NCBI GenBank assembly: GCA_029227635.1
Contig: JAQYAH010000005.1
Span: 103,533 to 167,532 of the forward strand
DNA from: Clostridiales bacterium
GTDB taxonomy: Bacteria; Bacillota; Clostridia; Lachnospirales; Lachnospiraceae
Direction of reading: 5' to 3'
Length of the DNA: 64,000 nt
A program made the translations under genes and the position numbers. Positions within the stretch are counted from its first letter, which is position 1. Every line of letters starts with the position of its first letter. The notes under the pieces were generated by a model that was given only the letters and a program-made list of their open reading frames with translations, was not told where the DNA came from and did not search any database. Positions 54,226 through 63,872 of this stretch are shown piece by piece.

Positions 54226-55503
54226 TTAATCGTTCATAGCCTGCTCAAGGTCGGCAATGATATCTTCCACGTCCTCGATGCCGACACTGAGTCTGATAAG
54301 ATCAGGTGCAACACCTGCTTCAACAAGCTCTTGCTCTGAGAGCTGTCTGTGGGTGTGGCTTGCAGGATGAAGAACCATAGTTCTTGCGTCTGCCACATGT
54401 GTGCAAATGCCTGCCATCTTGAGTTTGTCCATTGCTCTGACACAGGCGTCTCTTCCACCCTTAATACCGAAAGCAATTACGCCACAGGTACCGTTGGGCA
54501 TATATTTCTGAGCAAGCTCATAGTATTTATCGCCGGGAAGACCGGGATATCTTACCCATGCAACCTTATCACTGGTACTGAGATACTCAGCAACCTTCTG
54601 AGCATTCTCACAGTGACGCTCCATACGAAGCGCAAGGGTATCAAGGCCTACATTCAGAAGGAATGCGTTCATGGGTGAAGGGATGGAGCCAAGATCACGC
54701 ATAAGCTGTGCTGTCATCTTGGTGATGTATGCTCCCTTGCCGAATTTCTTTGTGTACACGATACCGTGATATGTCTCATCCGGGGTTGTGAGCATAGGAT
54801 ACTTGTCCCCATATTTCTCCCAGTCGAAATTACCGCTGTCCACAACAACGCCGCCTACCTGAAGAGCATGTCCGTCCATGTATTTAGTGGTGGAATGAGT
54901 AACAATGTCTGCTCCCCACTCAAAAGGACGGCAGTTAACAGGAGTAGCAAAAGTATTATCCACAATGAGAGGCACACCGTGATCATGAGCGATCTTAGCC
55001 AGCTTCTCAATATCAAGAACAGAAACCGCAGGGTTAGTGAGAGTCTCCGCAAACAGAGCTCTTGTGTTATCCTGAAAAGCCTTCTCAATCTCTGAGGCGG
55101 GATCATCAGGGTTTACAAAAGTACAGCCAATGCCCATCTTCTCAATAGTGTGTCCGAAAAGATTATAGGTACCACCGTAAATGTTAGTTGCAGATACTAT
55201 ATGACCGCCAGCTTCACAGATATTGAATATTGCGTAGAAGTTTGCGGCCTGGCCTGAGGAGGTGAGCATTGCAGCATATCCTCCTTCAAGATCACAGATC
55301 TTAGCTGCCACACTGTCATTAGTAGGATTTGCAAGTCTTGTGTAGAAGTAACCGCTCTCCTCCAGGTCAAAAAGCCTTCCCATAAAGTCAGAGCTTGTAT
55401 AGTTAAAAGTAGTGCTCTGATAAATAGGGAGAACATGAGGTTCGCCGTTCTTGGGGCGATAGCCCGACTGAACACACTTTGTATTTATTCTGTAATCACT
55501 CAT
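54226..55503 (-). CDS. metY: O-acetylhomoserine sulfhydrylase / aminocarboxypropyltransferase
   Basis: Fold type I PLP enzyme that makes homocysteine from O-acetylhomoserine and sulfide. The PLP lysine is in VTHSTTKYMDGHA; SSGQAANFYAI, NTFATPVNCRPFEWGAD and NTRALFAETLTNP are Met17-type blocks. It is 425 aa, the length of the MetY branch (cystathionine synthases are about 380). No SAM riboswitch is seen upstream; it is the middle gene of a run with 15- and 19-base gaps. Confidence 0.93.
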   Translation of the reverse strand: MSDYRINTKCVQSGYRPKNGEPHVLPIYQSTTFNYTSSDFMGRLFDLEESGYFYTRLANPTNDSVAAKICDLEGGYAAMLTSSGQAANFYAIFNICEAGGHIVSATNIYGGTYNLFGHTIEKMGIGCTFVNPDDPASEIEKAFQDNTRALFAETLTNPAVSVLDIEKLAKIAHDHGVPLIVDNTFATPVNCRPFEWGADIVTHSTTKYMDGHALQVGGVVVDSGNFDWEKYGDKYPMLTTPDETYHGIVYTKKFGKGAYITKMTAQLMRDLGSIPSPMNAFLLNVGLDTLALRMERHCENAQKVAEYLSTSDKVAWVRYPGLPGDKYYELAQKYMPNGTCGVIAFGIKGGRDACVRAMDKLKMAGICTHVADARTMVLHPASHTHRQLSEQELVEAGVAPDLIRLSVGIEDVEDIIADLEQAMND

Positions 55504-55518
55504 TGTCTGATTCCTCCA

Positions 55519-56283
55519 TTATGAGAAAAAGTATTTGTCCGTAAGCTCATTGACCATGGACTCGTAGGTTGATCTGCACTCTTCCAGTTCACCTGACTCT
55601 ATCTGACTGATACAACGAGAAATATAGCTGTCATAAATACTGCGATATACATTGACTGAGTCTTTCTCAGCATTAATCCTGTTAACGATCGTGGGAGCGA
55701 TATCATAGTAATCCTCCACGAGTTCGTGACCTCCTGCCATATTCTCCAGGTAATTATCTCTGTAATCCCTTAAGAGAGTGAGCTCGTAACAGTTATCACC
55801 TTTGCCGAGATTCTCGCATACCGCTGTGGTTATGTAACAGAATTTCTTCCGGAATCCCCCGTTGATATCCTCAAAAGTAGATTTCTTTAGATTGGTTTTG
55901 GGGAATACCCTGGTCCACTCATCAAGAATTGCATCTGCAAGAGGTTCTGACATATCAGATTTGTAATGCATAATGATAGGAATCACAAAGCTTACCATTG
56001 CGAGATTCTTATTCATCATGATCATCTCTACTTTGCGGTTATTGCCTGCTTCTTCACAGAGCCTTTGAACTGTTGCTGCAGGTTCTTTGGCAATCTCCCG
56101 AATAAATGTCTGCTTATCCTGTGCATTTTCATACTCCTGTTCAAGCATCATGAGAGAAGGCTCCGCCTCTTTATATCTCTCCTCGAACATTCCTGCATAG
56201 GTCTTGGAGACCAGAAACTTTCTGCTGTCATCAAGTCCATCTATCAATGAGGCAAGAAACTCTCTTGCATTTTCAACTGTCAT
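55519..56283 (-). CDS. CFI-box-type protein of unknown function
   Basis: A 254 aa soluble, alpha-helical protein. The central block CYITTAVCENLGK ... ELTLLRDYRDNYL ... GGHELVEDYYDIAPTIVNRI is the CFI-box module seen at the C-terminus of many otherwise unrelated bacterial proteins; conserved are the two cysteines and the YYxxAP element. Surrounding helices are not recognised. AAGGAGGAATTC lies before ATG 56283. It lies between yebC (23 bases) and metY (15 bases), which does not suggest a function. Confidence 0.75.
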   Translation of the reverse strand: MTVENAREFLASLIDGLDDSRKFLVSKTYAGMFEERYKEAEPSLMMLEQEYENAQDKQTFIREIAKEPAATVQRLCEEAGNNRKVEMIMMNKNLAMVSFVIPIIMHYKSDMSEPLADAILDEWTRVFPKTNLKKSTFEDINGGFRKKFCYITTAVCENLGKGDNCYELTLLRDYRDNYLENMAGGHELVEDYYDIAPTIVNRINAEKDSVNVYRSIYDSYISRCISQIESGELEECRSTYESMVNELTDKYFFS

Positions 56284-56306
56284 AGGAATTCCTCCTTAGT
56301 AAATGA

Positions 56307-57038
56307 TTATTCTTCCCAGTTGTGATAAACATCCTGAACGTCATCATCGTCATCAAGGAAGTCAAGAATTCTCTGGATGTTGGTAATGTCCTTTTCATCT
56401 GTAAGAGATACATAAGTCTGAGGGATCATAGTAACCTCAGCCTGTACCATAGGTATACCCTCTTTCTCCAATGCTTCTCTTACCACTGAAAAATCATCGG
56501 GATCTGTGATGATCTCATAGGAATCATCCTCCTCAGAGAAATCCTCCGCACCGGCATCAAGAGCAAGCATCATGAGATCATCCGCAGTGGTCTCATATTC
56601 TTCCTTATCAATAATGATCTGACCCTTCTTGTCAAACATAAAAGAAACACAGCCCTGAGTACCAATGCTTCCCTGTCCCTTAGTGAAGCAATTGCGTACA
56701 TTGGAAGCAGTGCGGTTCTTGTTATCTGTGAGCGCCTCCACAATTATAGCGGTTCCGCCGGGACCGTAACCCTCATAGGTTACTCTGTCGTAATTATCAT
56801 TATTGCCGGCACCGGCTGCTTTCTTGATTGCCTTATCAATTGTATCGTTAGGCATGTTATTTGACTTAGCCTTGGCAATGCAGTCACGAAGTCTGCTGTT
56901 GTTGTTGGGGTCAGGACCGCCGCCTTCCTTAACCGCAACTGCGATCTCTCTGCCGATCTTGGTAAAGATCTTGCCCTTGGCAGCATCGTTCTTCTCTTTC
57001 TTGTGTTTAATATTGGCAAACTTTGAATGTCCTGACAT
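56307..57038 (-). CDS. yebC: YebC/PmpR-family protein
   Basis: Conserved 243 aa protein starting [23 protein letters not shown]. YebC-type proteins have been described as transcription regulators and as translation factors that help with proline stretches. The three-domain pattern is clear: basic N-terminal helices, [20 protein letters not shown], then [19 protein letters not shown]. Its own promoter lies in the gap after alr. Confidence 0.95.
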   Translation of the reverse strand: MSGHSKFANIKHKKEKNDAAKGKIFTKIGREIAVAVKEGGGPDPNNNSRLRDCIAKAKSNNMPNDTIDKAIKKAAGAGNNDNYDRVTYEGYGPGGTAIIVEALTDNKNRTASNVRNCFTKGQGSIGTQGCVSFMFDKKGQIIIDKEEYETTADDLMMLALDAGAEDFSEEDDSYEIITDPDDFSVVREALEKEGIPMVQAEVTMIPQTYVSLTDEKDITNIQRILDFLDDDDDVQDVYHNWEE

Positions 57039-57095
57039 ATTGTCCCTCCGTATATATAATCTAATATTTAAGCCTAAAAGTGCATTATCTATTTT

Positions 57096-57124
57096 AGTTT
57101 ATACACTCATAATATTTTAGTCAA
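57096..57124 (-). promoter_or_regulatory. Promoter upstream of yebC
   Basis: On the - strand TTGACT, 17 bases, TAAACT. The -35 overlaps the last codons of alr; a second AT-rich TATATA lies closer to the gene. Confidence 0.5.
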
Positions 57125-58310
57125 GTTTATCGTCGTGGCAGAAATAGTCTTTGGTTCCCACAACTTCTCCGTTCTTCGTGAAGATTCTGGGCACTCTTTT
57201 TCCCAGGTCACAGCAAAGCTCATAGTTGAATCTTCCACAGATCTCTGATAATTCTTCCACAGCGATCTTCTCGTCTCCATCCTTGCCGATAAGGGTGACT
57301 TCATCCCCCATCTGAACATTCTCAATGTCCGTTACGTCCACCATGAACATATCCATGCAGACCCTGCCAAGAATTGGAGCTCTCTGACCGTGAATCAGAA
57401 CATCCGCTTTGTTTGATAAAAGTCTGGGGTATCCATCCCCATAACCCACAGGAATGGTGGCAATCTTTGTCTTTCTCATGGTAACGTAGGTTCCGCCATA
57501 GCTGACGGGAGTGCCTGGTTCCACTTCTTTTACAAAGATCACATGGCTCTTTAAGGATAGCACCGGCCTTAAAGGCACTTTGGCTTTTCTTACTTCCTCA
57601 GAAGGGTACATACCGTAGATAGAGATACCTGCTCTCACCAGATCAAAGTTACCCTCTCTGATGTCGATAATTCCCGCGCTGGCGTCAAAATGACGTATAT
57701 TGAAGTTGATTCCATCCTCATCGAGATGCTTCAGGATCTGATGATAAATATCAAGCTGTACGTGGGCAAAAGTCTTATCTCTCTCATCAGCTCTTGAAAA
57801 ATGGGAGAATACTCCTTCTACATTAAGCCCCGGCATGGCAATGATATCTTTAATTGTCTGATACGATTCCTCATTATCTCTGAAACCAAGTCGGCTCATG
57901 CCAGTATCCAGCTTAATGTGAATGTTTACTACCTTATTCTGTTTCTGAGCTTCCAAAGAGATCATCTCCGGCAGAGTTTTCTCAAAAACTGTTAGTGTAA
58001 GATTCTCTCTGACTGCTGTCTCGATCTGACTCGGGAAAGTATAACCAAGGATAAGAATAGGCTTTGTTACACCTGATCTGCGAAGCAGGACTGCCTCATC
58101 CACTGTGGCAACGCCAAATCCCCACATGTAAGGAAGAGGCTGAAGCACACTCGCAATCGCCTCCGCACCATGACCATAGGCATCGGTCTTAATGACTCCA
58201 AGAATCTGGGTATTTTTACGAATATTTCTGTTCATGTGTTCGATATTGTAAACCACCGCATCCAGATCGATATATGCGGCAACTCTGTCATATCTTTCAA
58301 GTGATTCCAC
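57117..58310 (-). CDS. alr: Alanine racemase
   Basis: PLP enzyme interconverting L- and D-alanine for peptidoglycan. PLP lysine in GVIKTDAYGHGA, FDASAGIIDI region, RAGISIYGMYP, catalytic Tyr in SYGGTYVT and GRVCMDMFMVDVT are all present. It is 397 aa. Start is GTG 58310 with AAGGAG 8 bases upstream. It follows nnr after 12 bases, a frequent pairing (nnr-alr). Confidence 0.96.
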   Translation of the reverse strand: MESLERYDRVAAYIDLDAVVYNIEHMNRNIRKNTQILGVIKTDAYGHGAEAIASVLQPLPYMWGFGVATVDEAVLLRRSGVTKPILILGYTFPSQIETAVRENLTLTVFEKTLPEMISLEAQKQNKVVNIHIKLDTGMSRLGFRDNEESYQTIKDIIAMPGLNVEGVFSHFSRADERDKTFAHVQLDIYHQILKHLDEDGINFNIRHFDASAGIIDIREGNFDLVRAGISIYGMYPSEEVRKAKVPLRPVLSLKSHVIFVKEVEPGTPVSYGGTYVTMRKTKIATIPVGYGDGYPRLLSNKADVLIHGQRAPILGRVCMDMFMVDVTDIENVQMGDEVTLIGKDGDEKIAVEELSEICGRFNYELCCDLGKRVPRIFTKNGEVVGTKDYFCHDDKLD

Positions 58311-58322
58311 TGTTGATTCTCC

Positions 58323-59813
58323 TTAAGAATATTTCTTTATTATCATAGGAATGTGATCAGCTGTCTCATGAGCCAACACGCCGTAATCTCCTATCACAGC
58401 TCCAAGCTCCAGCCCGGAAAGACTATGAAGAAGAACTCCTCCAACCGCCGCTTCAAATAATTCGGCTTTGCAGCATAATAATCCGCCTATCACTCCGGTA
58501 AGAACATCCCCGGAACCGGCCTTTGCAAGTGCGGCACTGCTGTACCTGTTGACTGCGAGTTTTCTGCCTTCATAAACACACACTGTTGCTGCAGACTTGA
58601 GCACCAAAAGGCATCCGTATTGTTCTGAAAAATCTTTTGAAAAAGCTACCGGATTTCTCAAAATCTCCGACACCTCAAGTCCTATAAGTCTGCTGAATTC
58701 CTTTATATGAGGTGTAAGTATCATATTTGAGGAAAGGCTCCCCATAAGTTCTTTATGTAAAGCCATCAGATTCAGACAGTCCGCATCGAGGATCACCGGC
58801 TTATCTTTGACCATCAGTACTCTCCTCAGTATAGAAAGCGCAAGGTCCGACTGGGAAAGCCCAGGTCCTGCTATCACAGCATCACACCTATCCAGGAGAG
58901 AGTCAAGGTCATCAATATCTTTCTCATAAGTAGCAAGCACCGCCTCCGGGATAAGAGTTTGGATTATCGTTCTGTTGCATTCCGGCGTGTACACCGTCAC
59001 AAGACCGGTACCGGTTCGCAAAGCTCCAAGGGCGGACAAATACGCTGCCCCTGCCATGTTTCTGCTTCCTGCGATCACAAGCAATTTTCCGAAGGTCCCT
59101 TTGTTGGAATTATTTGATCTGACAGGCACGAGTTCTTTCACATCTTCCGCTTTAGGTGAAAGATAATATTCCCCAACTGCCTCCGGTTCTCCATTGATTC
59201 CTATGTCCGAGAGTATTAATTCACCGGTATAGTCTTTGCCGGGATATATTAAGTGCCCCAACTTCACATAGGCAAAAGTAACTGTCAGATCCGCCTTAAA
59301 TGCTGCTCCCAGGATCTGTCCTGTATCAGCAGAGATGCCTGAGGGAATATCCACTGCAACTTTAAGAGCTCTGATACTATTCACTCTGTCGATCAGGGTT
59401 TTGTGCTCTCCTTCAAGTTCTCTGGAAAGTCCAACCCCAAATAGTGCGTCCACCACTACATTGTAATCTTCGTCTTTAAACTCAGATAACAATGTTGCAC
59501 CGGATTCCATAGCTTCCGTGAGCTCCCGGGTAGTCTCCGGAGTCATTCTATCTTGCTTTCCGAGGATGAAAATATCTGTTTTATATCCGGCTTTTGCCAG
59601 ATATTTCGCAGAACCAAAACCATCCCCTCCATTGTTTCCGGTCCCGCATATGATAAGCACTCTCGTATCTGATTCCAAAGAATCTATCCTGGATAATATC
59701 TGGGAATATACGCAAAAAGACGCTTTGTCCATCAACTCGTAGGATGGGGTTCCCTGTTCAATTGTATACTTATCCGCCGCTTTCATCTGGGCGGAGGTCA
59801 CTGCGTAGTTCAT
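58323..59813 (-). CDS. nnr: Bifunctional NAD(P)H-hydrate epimerase/dehydratase Nnr
   Basis: Repairs damaged NADHX/NADPHX. The N-terminal epimerase (YjeF-N) part has ICGTGNNGGDGFGSAKYLA and VVDALFGVGLSRELEG; the C-terminal ADP-dependent dehydratase (YjeF-C, ribokinase-like) has ITPHxxEF-like LTPHIKEFSRL and KAGSGDVLTGVIGGLL. At 496 aa it is the fused form. ATG 59813 (MNYAVTSAQM) is preferred over track TTG 59828, which lies in the T-run of the rex terminator. Confidence 0.95.
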   Translation of the reverse strand: MNYAVTSAQMKAADKYTIEQGTPSYELMDKASFCVYSQILSRIDSLESDTRVLIICGTGNNGGDGFGSAKYLAKAGYKTDIFILGKQDRMTPETTRELTEAMESGATLLSEFKDEDYNVVVDALFGVGLSRELEGEHKTLIDRVNSIRALKVAVDIPSGISADTGQILGAAFKADLTVTFAYVKLGHLIYPGKDYTGELILSDIGINGEPEAVGEYYLSPKAEDVKELVPVRSNNSNKGTFGKLLVIAGSRNMAGAAYLSALGALRTGTGLVTVYTPECNRTIIQTLIPEAVLATYEKDIDDLDSLLDRCDAVIAGPGLSQSDLALSILRRVLMVKDKPVILDADCLNLMALHKELMGSLSSNMILTPHIKEFSRLIGLEVSEILRNPVAFSKDFSEQYGCLLVLKSAATVCVYEGRKLAVNRYSSAALAKAGSGDVLTGVIGGLLCCKAELFEAAVGGVLLHSLSGLELGAVIGDYGVLAHETADHIPMIIKKYS

Positions 59814-59826
59814 TCGTCTCTTACAC

Positions 59827-59861
59827 AAAAAAGCGTATCGGAAATCAATCAGATACGCTTT
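59827..59861 (-). terminator. Terminator after rex
   Basis: On the - strand AAAGCGTATC, 12-base loop, GATACGCTTT then TTTT. It ends about 14 bases before the nnr start, so nnr-alr must use readthrough or a promoter within the loop region. Confidence 0.82.
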
Positions 59862-59870
59862 AGGTCAAAG

Positions 59871-60503
59871 CTAGTTATGTGTATTTTTTAATTCGTAGCT
59901 AAGCCGCATGATGCTGTCTGAAAGGTGTACATTCTGCACCTTGACATCTGCGGGAACCTTAAGGTCATAATGAGCAAAATTCCAGATACCCTTGACCCCG
60001 TTCTCAATAACGATCTCAGCGGTCTTCTGAGCTGCCGCTCTTGGAACCGTGAGCACCGCAATATCTATCTTGTTGTTTCTTAAATACTCAGGCAATTCTT
60101 CCATGGGATGAACATCAAGCCCCACTGCTTTGGTATTGCAAAGGTCAGGATTGCAGTCAAAGAAACAGCGGAAATGAAAACCTCTCGACTCAAAGCCCTG
60201 GTAGTTCGCAATAGCCTTACCAATGTTGCCGGCACCGATTATTATAAGGTTGTGCTTGACATTAAGTCCAAGGATTTTACCGATCTCGTCGTGAAGGTAT
60301 TTTACATTATAGCCGTAGCCCTGCTGACCGAATCCACCAAAATTGTTGAAGTCCTGACGTATCTGGGAAGCGGTAACTCTCATTCGCTCACTGAGTTCAT
60401 ATGAAGAAACTCTCTCGATTCCCTGAGTGATCATGTCTCCAAGATAACGGTAATATCTGGGAAGTCGGTTTATGACTGCAGCAGAAATATATTTATCTTC
60501 CAT
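59871..60503 (-). CDS. rex: Redox-sensing transcriptional repressor Rex
   Basis: Senses the NADH/NAD ratio and represses fermentation genes when NADH is low. A winged helix (VSSYELSERMRVTASQIRQDFNNFGGFGQQGYGY) is followed by a Rossmann domain with IIGAGNIGKAIANY. It is 210 aa. GGAGG is placed 8 bases before ATG 60503. It has a consensus promoter and its own terminator, and is divergent from the ABC-F gene. An imperfect Rex-like palindrome overlaps the -35. Confidence 0.96.
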   Translation of the reverse strand: MEDKYISAAVINRLPRYYRYLGDMITQGIERVSSYELSERMRVTASQIRQDFNNFGGFGQQGYGYNVKYLHDEIGKILGLNVKHNLIIIGAGNIGKAIANYQGFESRGFHFRCFFDCNPDLCNTKAVGLDVHPMEELPEYLRNNKIDIAVLTVPRAAAQKTAEIVIENGVKGIWNFAHYDLKVPADVKVQNVHLSDSIMRLSYELKNTHN

Positions 60504-60537
60504 CCTATAGCCTCCAATACAAAATCTAAACTATTTT

Positions 60538-60566
60538 ATTATATCGATTGCAAAAAAACTTGTCAA
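60538..60566 (-). promoter_or_regulatory. rex: Consensus promoter of rex
   Basis: On the - strand TTGACA, 17 bases, TATAAT: both boxes are perfect. Confidence 0.82.
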
Positions 60567-60579
60567 ATAATCATCACAA
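60560..60579. promoter_or_regulatory. Candidate Rex operator
   Basis: TTGTCA-N8-TCACAA, an imperfect 20-bp palindrome overlapping the rex -35. The Rex consensus is TTGTGA/TTAA arms with a 6-base spacer overall, so the spacing here is 2 bases too long; treat it as a guess. Confidence 0.3.
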
Positions 60580-60624
60580 GGAGGTCTTCATAGTCTTTAG
60601 CTTTTATTTTCTCACAAATCTAGG

Positions 60625-60630
60625 TATAAT
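60625..60630 (+). promoter_or_regulatory. -10 element of the ABC-F gene
   Basis: TATAAT about 32 bases before ATG 60662; no good -35 is visible at 16-18 bases upstream (TTTTAT). Confidence 0.35.
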
Positions 60631-60661
60631 TGACACGTATCTGTAAGAACAGGAGAATAAT

Positions 60662-62599
60662 ATGATTTTATCATGTCAGAATATAAACAAAAGCTTTGGA
60701 GATAAAACTGTTCTGGAAAATGTAAACTTTCAGTTAGAATCTTCCGAAAAGGTTGCCCTTGTGGGCGCCAATGGAGCAGGTAAAACCACCCTGTTTCGAC
60801 TAATAACCGGCGAGGAGCACCCTGATAACGGCAATATTATCATTGCCTCCGATGTTAAACTCGGTTACCTGGCACAGCACCAGGAGAATGTTTTTTCAAA
60901 GAGCATATATGATGAGCTTCTGTACTCAAGACAGGATCTGTTGGATGTGGAAAGTGAACTGAGAAACACCGAAAAACTCATGCAGAGCACCCATGACTCC
61001 AATGAATTGGAGGATCTATATGCAAAATATGAGCGGCTCAACCACTTTTTCGAGTACAACAACGGATATGCCCTGGAAAGTGAAGTGACAGGCATCCTGA
61101 AAGGTCTTGGTTTTGAAGAATCTGAATTCACTAAAAGCGCCTCCAAGCTTTCCGGAGGTCAGAAAACCCGACTGGCGCTCGGCAAGCTATTGCTTTCCAA
61201 GCCGGAAATCCTCATGCTCGATGAGCCCACAAACCATCTGGATATGAACGCAATCATCTGGCTCGAGGGTTACCTTAAGAATTACAGCGGAACTGTACTG
61301 ATAACCTCTCATGACCGGTACTTCCTAAACTCAATTGTTAATAAAGTCATTGAAATTGAGTTTGGCAAAAGCACAGTGTACAGGGGCAACTATACCTCCT
61401 ACAGCGAGAAAAAAGCTCAGCTGAGAAAGGCTCAGCTGAAAGCTTACCTAAAGCAGCAGGATGAGATAAAACATCAGGAACAGGTAATCGAAAAGCTTCG
61501 ATCCTTTAACAGAGAGAAATCTATAAAACGGGCTGAAAGCCGGGAGAAAGTTCTTAATCGCATGGAACGAATAGATAAGCCTCAGGAGCTTAATGATTCA
61601 ATGCGGCTTATTCTGGAGCCTGAACTTGAAAGCGGTAAGGACGTCCTGAGTGTCACCTCCTTAAGTAAAAGCTTTCCCGGAAAAGAACTATTCAAAGATG
61701 TCTCATTTGAGATAAAAAAAGGTGAACGGGTAGCTCTCATCGGCAACAACGGTACAGGTAAGTCCACCATGCTGAAGATTCTGAACCATGAGATCCTGCA
61801 GGATTCCGGCGAATTCACTCCCGGAGCCCAGGTTGAGATCGGATACTACGATCAAGAGGTTTCCTTCTCAGATTTGGACAAAACTCTTTTTGAAGAGATT
61901 TCCGACTCCTATCCGGAACTTACAAAAACCCGTATTAGAAATCTCCTTGCCGCCTTTCTTTTTACAGGAGATGAAGTATTCCAGACTATAGGCTCCCTTA
62001 GCGGCGGAGAACGAGGCCGCCTTTCCCTGGCAAAACTCATGCTTTCAAAGGCCAACTTTCTTGTTCTGGATGAGCCCACAAACCATCTGGATATGACCTC
62101 CAAGGAGATTCTGGAAAACGTTCTTAACGATTATACCGGCACTCTTCTTTTCGTATCTCACGACCGATACTTCATCAACCAGGTTGCTACCTCCGTGATG
62201 GAACTTTCCCACACAGGAATAGTGAAGTATGCCGGCAATTATGATGATTTTAAGGCAGAAAAAGAGAAACTTGCTTTAACCTCAATAAACGAACCGGAGT
62301 CCGGCTCAGAACCTAACACCACTGATTCCGAAAGCAAAAAAGACTGGCTCACTCAGAAGAACTTAAATGCTGAGCGGCGAAAAAAGGAATCCGCTATTAA
62401 GAAGCTGGAATCCGAAATTGAGAAACTTGAGACTCGTTCTGAAGAAATCGACGACCTTCTCTCTCAGGTGGAAATTGCCACAAACTCGGCAAAATGTCTT
62501 GAACTATCAAATGAAAAAGGAGAGGTCCTTTCCCAACTGGAGTCCAATTATGAAAAATGGGAAGAACTCCAGATGGAGTTGGAAGAACTGAACAGTTGA
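60662..62599 (+). CDS. ABC-F family ATPase (ribosome-associated)
   Basis: Two ABC domains in one chain and no membrane segments. First: GANGAGKTTLFRL, signature LSGGQKTRLALG, Walker B LMLDEPTNHLD. Second: GNNGTGKSTMLKI, LSGGERGRLSLA, LVLDEPTNHLD. The linker between them (about 240-310) is long, basic and helical, as in ABC-F proteins that reach into the ribosomal E/P site; a C-terminal coiled coil (KKLESEIEKLETRSEEIDDL) closes the 645 aa. Could be a housekeeping factor or a resistance-type protein; the sequence alone does not decide. AGGAGAA precedes ATG 60662. Confidence 0.92.
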   Translation: MILSCQNINKSFGDKTVLENVNFQLESSEKVALVGANGAGKTTLFRLITGEEHPDNGNIIIASDVKLGYLAQHQENVFSKSIYDELLYSRQDLLDVESELRNTEKLMQSTHDSNELEDLYAKYERLNHFFEYNNGYALESEVTGILKGLGFEESEFTKSASKLSGGQKTRLALGKLLLSKPEILMLDEPTNHLDMNAIIWLEGYLKNYSGTVLITSHDRYFLNSIVNKVIEIEFGKSTVYRGNYTSYSEKKAQLRKAQLKAYLKQQDEIKHQEQVIEKLRSFNREKSIKRAESREKVLNRMERIDKPQELNDSMRLILEPELESGKDVLSVTSLSKSFPGKELFKDVSFEIKKGERVALIGNNGTGKSTMLKILNHEILQDSGEFTPGAQVEIGYYDQEVSFSDLDKTLFEEISDSYPELTKTRIRNLLAAFLFTGDEVFQTIGSLSGGERGRLSLAKLMLSKANFLVLDEPTNHLDMTSKEILENVLNDYTGTLLFVSHDRYFINQVATSVMELSHTGIVKYAGNYDDFKAEKEKLALTSINEPESGSEPNTTDSESKKDWLTQKNLNAERRKKESAIKKLESEIEKLETRSEEIDDLLSQVEIATNSAKCLELSNEKGEVLSQLESNYEKWEELQMELEELNS

Positions 62600-62603
62600 A
62601 CAA

Positions 62604-62639
62604 AGAACGGCGTGTGAGGCATCACACGCCGTTCTCATC
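62604..62639. terminator. Bidirectional terminator between ABC-F gene and icd
   Basis: AGAACGGCGTGTGA / TCACACGCCGTTCT, a perfect 14-bp stem with a 4-base loop, between convergent genes. T-runs are short on both sides (TTTG on the - strand). Confidence 0.75.
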
Positions 62640-62642
62640 TGA

Positions 62643-63851
62643 TTACAGTCTGTTTTTAAGGTTCTCGGCAACTGCCTTAATGAAATCCCTTGAATTGAGA
62701 ACTTCCGGGTCCTCCATGGTTGTTATAAGGGCCAGATCCTTTGTCATCTTGCCGGACTCAATTGTCTCGAGAGTAGCCGCCTCAAGAGCGTCTGCATAAG
62801 CAGAAAGCTCAGGAAGAGAATCCAGCTCTGCTCTCTTTCTGAAAGCACCGGACCAGGCAAATATGGTTGCCACGGAGTTTGTGGAAGTCTCTTCACCTTT
62901 CAAATGCTTATAATAATGACGCTGTACAGTTCCGTGGGCAGCTTCATACTCGAAGTTGCCGTCCGGGGAAACCAGCACTGAAGTCATCATGGCAAGTGAG
63001 CCGAAAGCTGAGGAGATCATATCACTCATAACATCTCCGTCATAGTTTTTGCAGGCCCAGATGAATCCGCCTTTTGACTTCATCACTCTGGCAACTGCAT
63101 CGTCAATGAGGGTATAGAAATATGTGATACCCGCCTTCTTGAAAGCTTCCTCATACTCGTTTTTGAAGATCTCTTCAAAAATGTCCTTGAAGGTGTGGTC
63201 ATATTTCTTTGAGATGGTGTCTTTTGTTGAGAACCAAATGTCTTTTTTCTGATCCAGTGCATAGGCAAAACAGGATCTCGCAAAACTCTCAATTGAGCCG
63301 CAGAGGTTGTGCATTCCCTGGGCTACACCGGGGCCTTCAAACTTGTGAACCAGCTCTCTTGTCTCTGTTCCGTCCTTTGCAGTGTACACCAGCTCAACTT
63401 TTCCGGGAGCAGGGATCTTCATCTCTGTGTTTTTGTATACATCTCCGTAGGCATGACGAGCAATAGTAATAGGATTCTCCCAGTTTCTCACACAAGGCTC
63501 GATTCCCTTTACGATAATCGGTGTTCTGAAAACCGTACCGTCAAGGATGGCACGAATAGTTCCGTTGGGGCTTTTCCACATCTCCTTCAGATCATACTCT
63601 GTCATTCTGGCTGCATTAGGAGTGATTGTTGCGCACTTTACCGCTACATGATGCTTCTTAGTAGCCTCCGCTGCATCTTTTGTGATCTGATCATCCGAAG
63701 CATTTCTGCTCTCAAGTCCAAGATCATAGTATTCTGTCTTTAAGTCTACAAAAGGTTCGATAAGTTCATCTTTAATGATCTGCCAGAGAACCCTGGTCAT
63801 CTCGTCTCCATCCATCTCAACGATGGGGTTTGCCATAGCAATTTTGCTCAT
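62643..63851 (-). CDS. icd: NADP-dependent isocitrate dehydrogenase
   Basis: Oxidative decarboxylation of isocitrate to 2-oxoglutarate, the source of glutamate carbon. The protein belongs to the eukaryote-like (type II, dimeric) branch: [16 protein letters not shown] at the N-terminus, [16 protein letters not shown] substrate loop, and the [14 protein letters not shown] cofactor stretch. It is 402 aa. Start is ATG 63851 with AGCGAGGT upstream. It lies 21 bases downstream of the partial gene at the window edge, so the two may be co-transcribed. Confidence 0.95.
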   Translation of the reverse strand: MSKIAMANPIVEMDGDEMTRVLWQIIKDELIEPFVDLKTEYYDLGLESRNASDDQITKDAAEATKKHHVAVKCATITPNAARMTEYDLKEMWKSPNGTIRAILDGTVFRTPIIVKGIEPCVRNWENPITIARHAYGDVYKNTEMKIPAPGKVELVYTAKDGTETRELVHKFEGPGVAQGMHNLCGSIESFARSCFAYALDQKKDIWFSTKDTISKKYDHTFKDIFEEIFKNEYEEAFKKAGITYFYTLIDDAVARVMKSKGGFIWACKNYDGDVMSDMISSAFGSLAMMTSVLVSPDGNFEYEAAHGTVQRHYYKHLKGEETSTNSVATIFAWSGAFRKRAELDSLPELSAYADALEAATLETIESGKMTKDLALITTMEDPEVLNSRDFIKAVAENLKNRL

Positions 63852-63872
63852 TGGACTATACCTCGCTTGTTT

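Noticed and set aside
55504-55518. SAM riboswitch or other methionine leader before metY
   Set aside because: Only 15 bases separate it from the upstream gene.
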